Of a DNA stretch of 22,919 nt, positions 22,328 through 22,919 are shown one piece after another (the first letter of the stretch is position 1; every line of letters starts with the position of its first letter). The position numbers and the translations under genes were made by a program. This DNA is from CAG-826 sp964654155. GTDB lineage: Bacteria; Bacillota_I; Bacilli_A; RFN20; CAG-826. The notes beneath the pieces were generated by a model. That model saw nothing but the letters and a program-made list of their open reading frames with translations. It was not told the DNA's origin and made no database searches. The stretch covers positions 1 through 22,919 of the forward strand of contig CAZZGL010000015.1 of assembly GCA_964654155.1 (NCBI GenBank), given 5' to 3'.

Positions 22328-22919
22328 TTAAAAGATTTTACTTTCTCTTTTTTCAATCAATTCTTTGTCTAATATTTCTTTTGCTAAAGATAAATATGCT
22401 AAACTAGAAGCAGATTTAGGTTTATAAATAGTTATTGGAATTCCTTTTGCCGCAGCTTCCGCTAAATATACATTACGGGGAATTACTGTTTGAAATGTAA
22501 TTTCCTTAAATAAGCCTCTTACTTCTGAAGAAACTTCAATAGACATTTTATTACGAGCATCAAACATTGTAAAAACAAATCCTTCAATACCTAATGTTGG
22601 ATTAAAGGTATTTTGAATATTTCTAATTGCGCCTAGCATTTGCGTAATTGCTTCCATTGCAAAATACTCACATTGAACAGGAATTAAAACTTTATTACTC
22701 GCCACAAAAGCATTTGTGTTCAATATACCTAATGTTGGAGGACAATCAATAATTACATAATCATATTTATTTTCTAATGAATCTAATGCATTTTTTAATA
22801 ATAAAGAGGAAGAATAATCTTCTTTATTAACATGATCAATAATTCCCGATAACATTAGATTTGCAGGAGCAATATCTAAGTTTTTCATCGCAGTATGTTT
22901 AATAATACGATTTATATCT
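22328..22919 (-). CDS. parA: ParA/Soj chromosome-partitioning ATPase (N-terminus outside window)
   Basis: About 196 residues of the C-terminal two-thirds of a ParA/Soj ATPase; the reading frame stays open to the right edge (from 22918), so the Walker A lies outside. Visible are IAPANLMLSGIID, the Walker B block YVIIDCPPTLGILNTNAF, VLIPVQCEYFAMEAITQML, and the C-terminal IPRNVYLAEAAAKGIPITIY-type region. ParA binds DNA and ATP and, with ParB, moves newly replicated origins; in spore formers Soj also affects the start of sporulation and DnaA. An ATG at 22888 is internal, not the start. It is followed 88 nt later by dacB. Whether ParB is next door cannot be seen. Confidence 0.93.
   Translation of the reverse strand, partial: DINRIIKHTAMKNLDIAPANLMLSGIIDHVNKEDYSSSLLLKNALDSLENKYDYVIIDCPPTLGILNTNAFVASNKVLIPVQCEYFAMEAITQMLGAIRNIQNTFNPTLGIEGFVFTMFDARNKMSIEVSSEVRGLFKEITFQTVIPRNVYLAEAAAKGIPITIYKPKSASSLAYLSLAKEILDKELIEKRESKIF

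Overview
The window is chromosomal DNA from a low-G+C, endospore-forming Gram-positive bacterium (Bacillota, most likely class Bacilli). Three things support this. Genes are AT-rich with strong AGGAGG-type ribosome binding sites. Several gene neighbourhoods match those known from Bacillus subtilis: recU next to a class A PBP, nth next to dnaD, der close to spoIVA and the HU gene, and dacB-spmA-spmB. Dedicated sporulation genes are present: spoIVA, a spoVIF-like gene, spmA and spmB, and a dacB-type carboxypeptidase. TGA is used as a stop, so the genetic code is the standard one. Genus cannot be resolved from the sequence alone. Several proteins are compact (the CCA enzyme and DapB), which would fit a divergent host-associated lineage, but that is inference.

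Layout. 1-479: C-terminal end of a class A penicillin-binding protein. 507-986 (-): cysteine-rich DUF11-like protein, a candidate spore-surface protein. 1304-4967 (+): DEDDh exonuclease, RecU Holliday-junction resolvase and a second class A PBP. 4949-7608 (-): dapB, cca-like, dnaD, nth. 7708-7980 (-): HU. 8100-9578 (-): SpoIVA behind a sigma-E-like promoter. 9705-12232 (-): small tail-anchored protein, cmk, der, spoVIF-like. 12347-15549: LysR regulator divergent from a cation/proton antiporter plus MgtC-family protein. 15605-17393 (-): DegV and a membrane-anchored XRE regulator. 17592-18968 (+): AAA ATPase with DUF4143-type C-terminus, preceded by three exact-period 24-bp repeats. 19088-19264 (+): a 58-residue [4Fe-4S] ferredoxin. 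19321-20129 (-): ribU riboflavin ECF S component under an FMN riboswitch. 20136-22239 (-): dacB-spmA-spmB. 22328-22919 (-): 3' part of parA/soj.

Much of the window serves cell-wall synthesis and spore formation. PBPs and the carboxypeptidase build and trim peptidoglycan, DapB supplies diaminopimelate, and SpoIVA, SpoVIF-like and SpmA/B act in coat and core maturation. The rest is DNA and RNA housekeeping (RecU, DnaD, Nth, CCA, HU, Der, Cmk) and small ion and vitamin transport modules.

The least conventional segment is 17586-19020. There the ATPase gene has a promoter-like pair whose 17-bp spacer is exactly the first copy of a 17-bp repeat core. Two more copies follow at the start of the transcript, which suggests autoregulation. 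The gene is followed by an unexplained inverted repeat with no poly-T tail.
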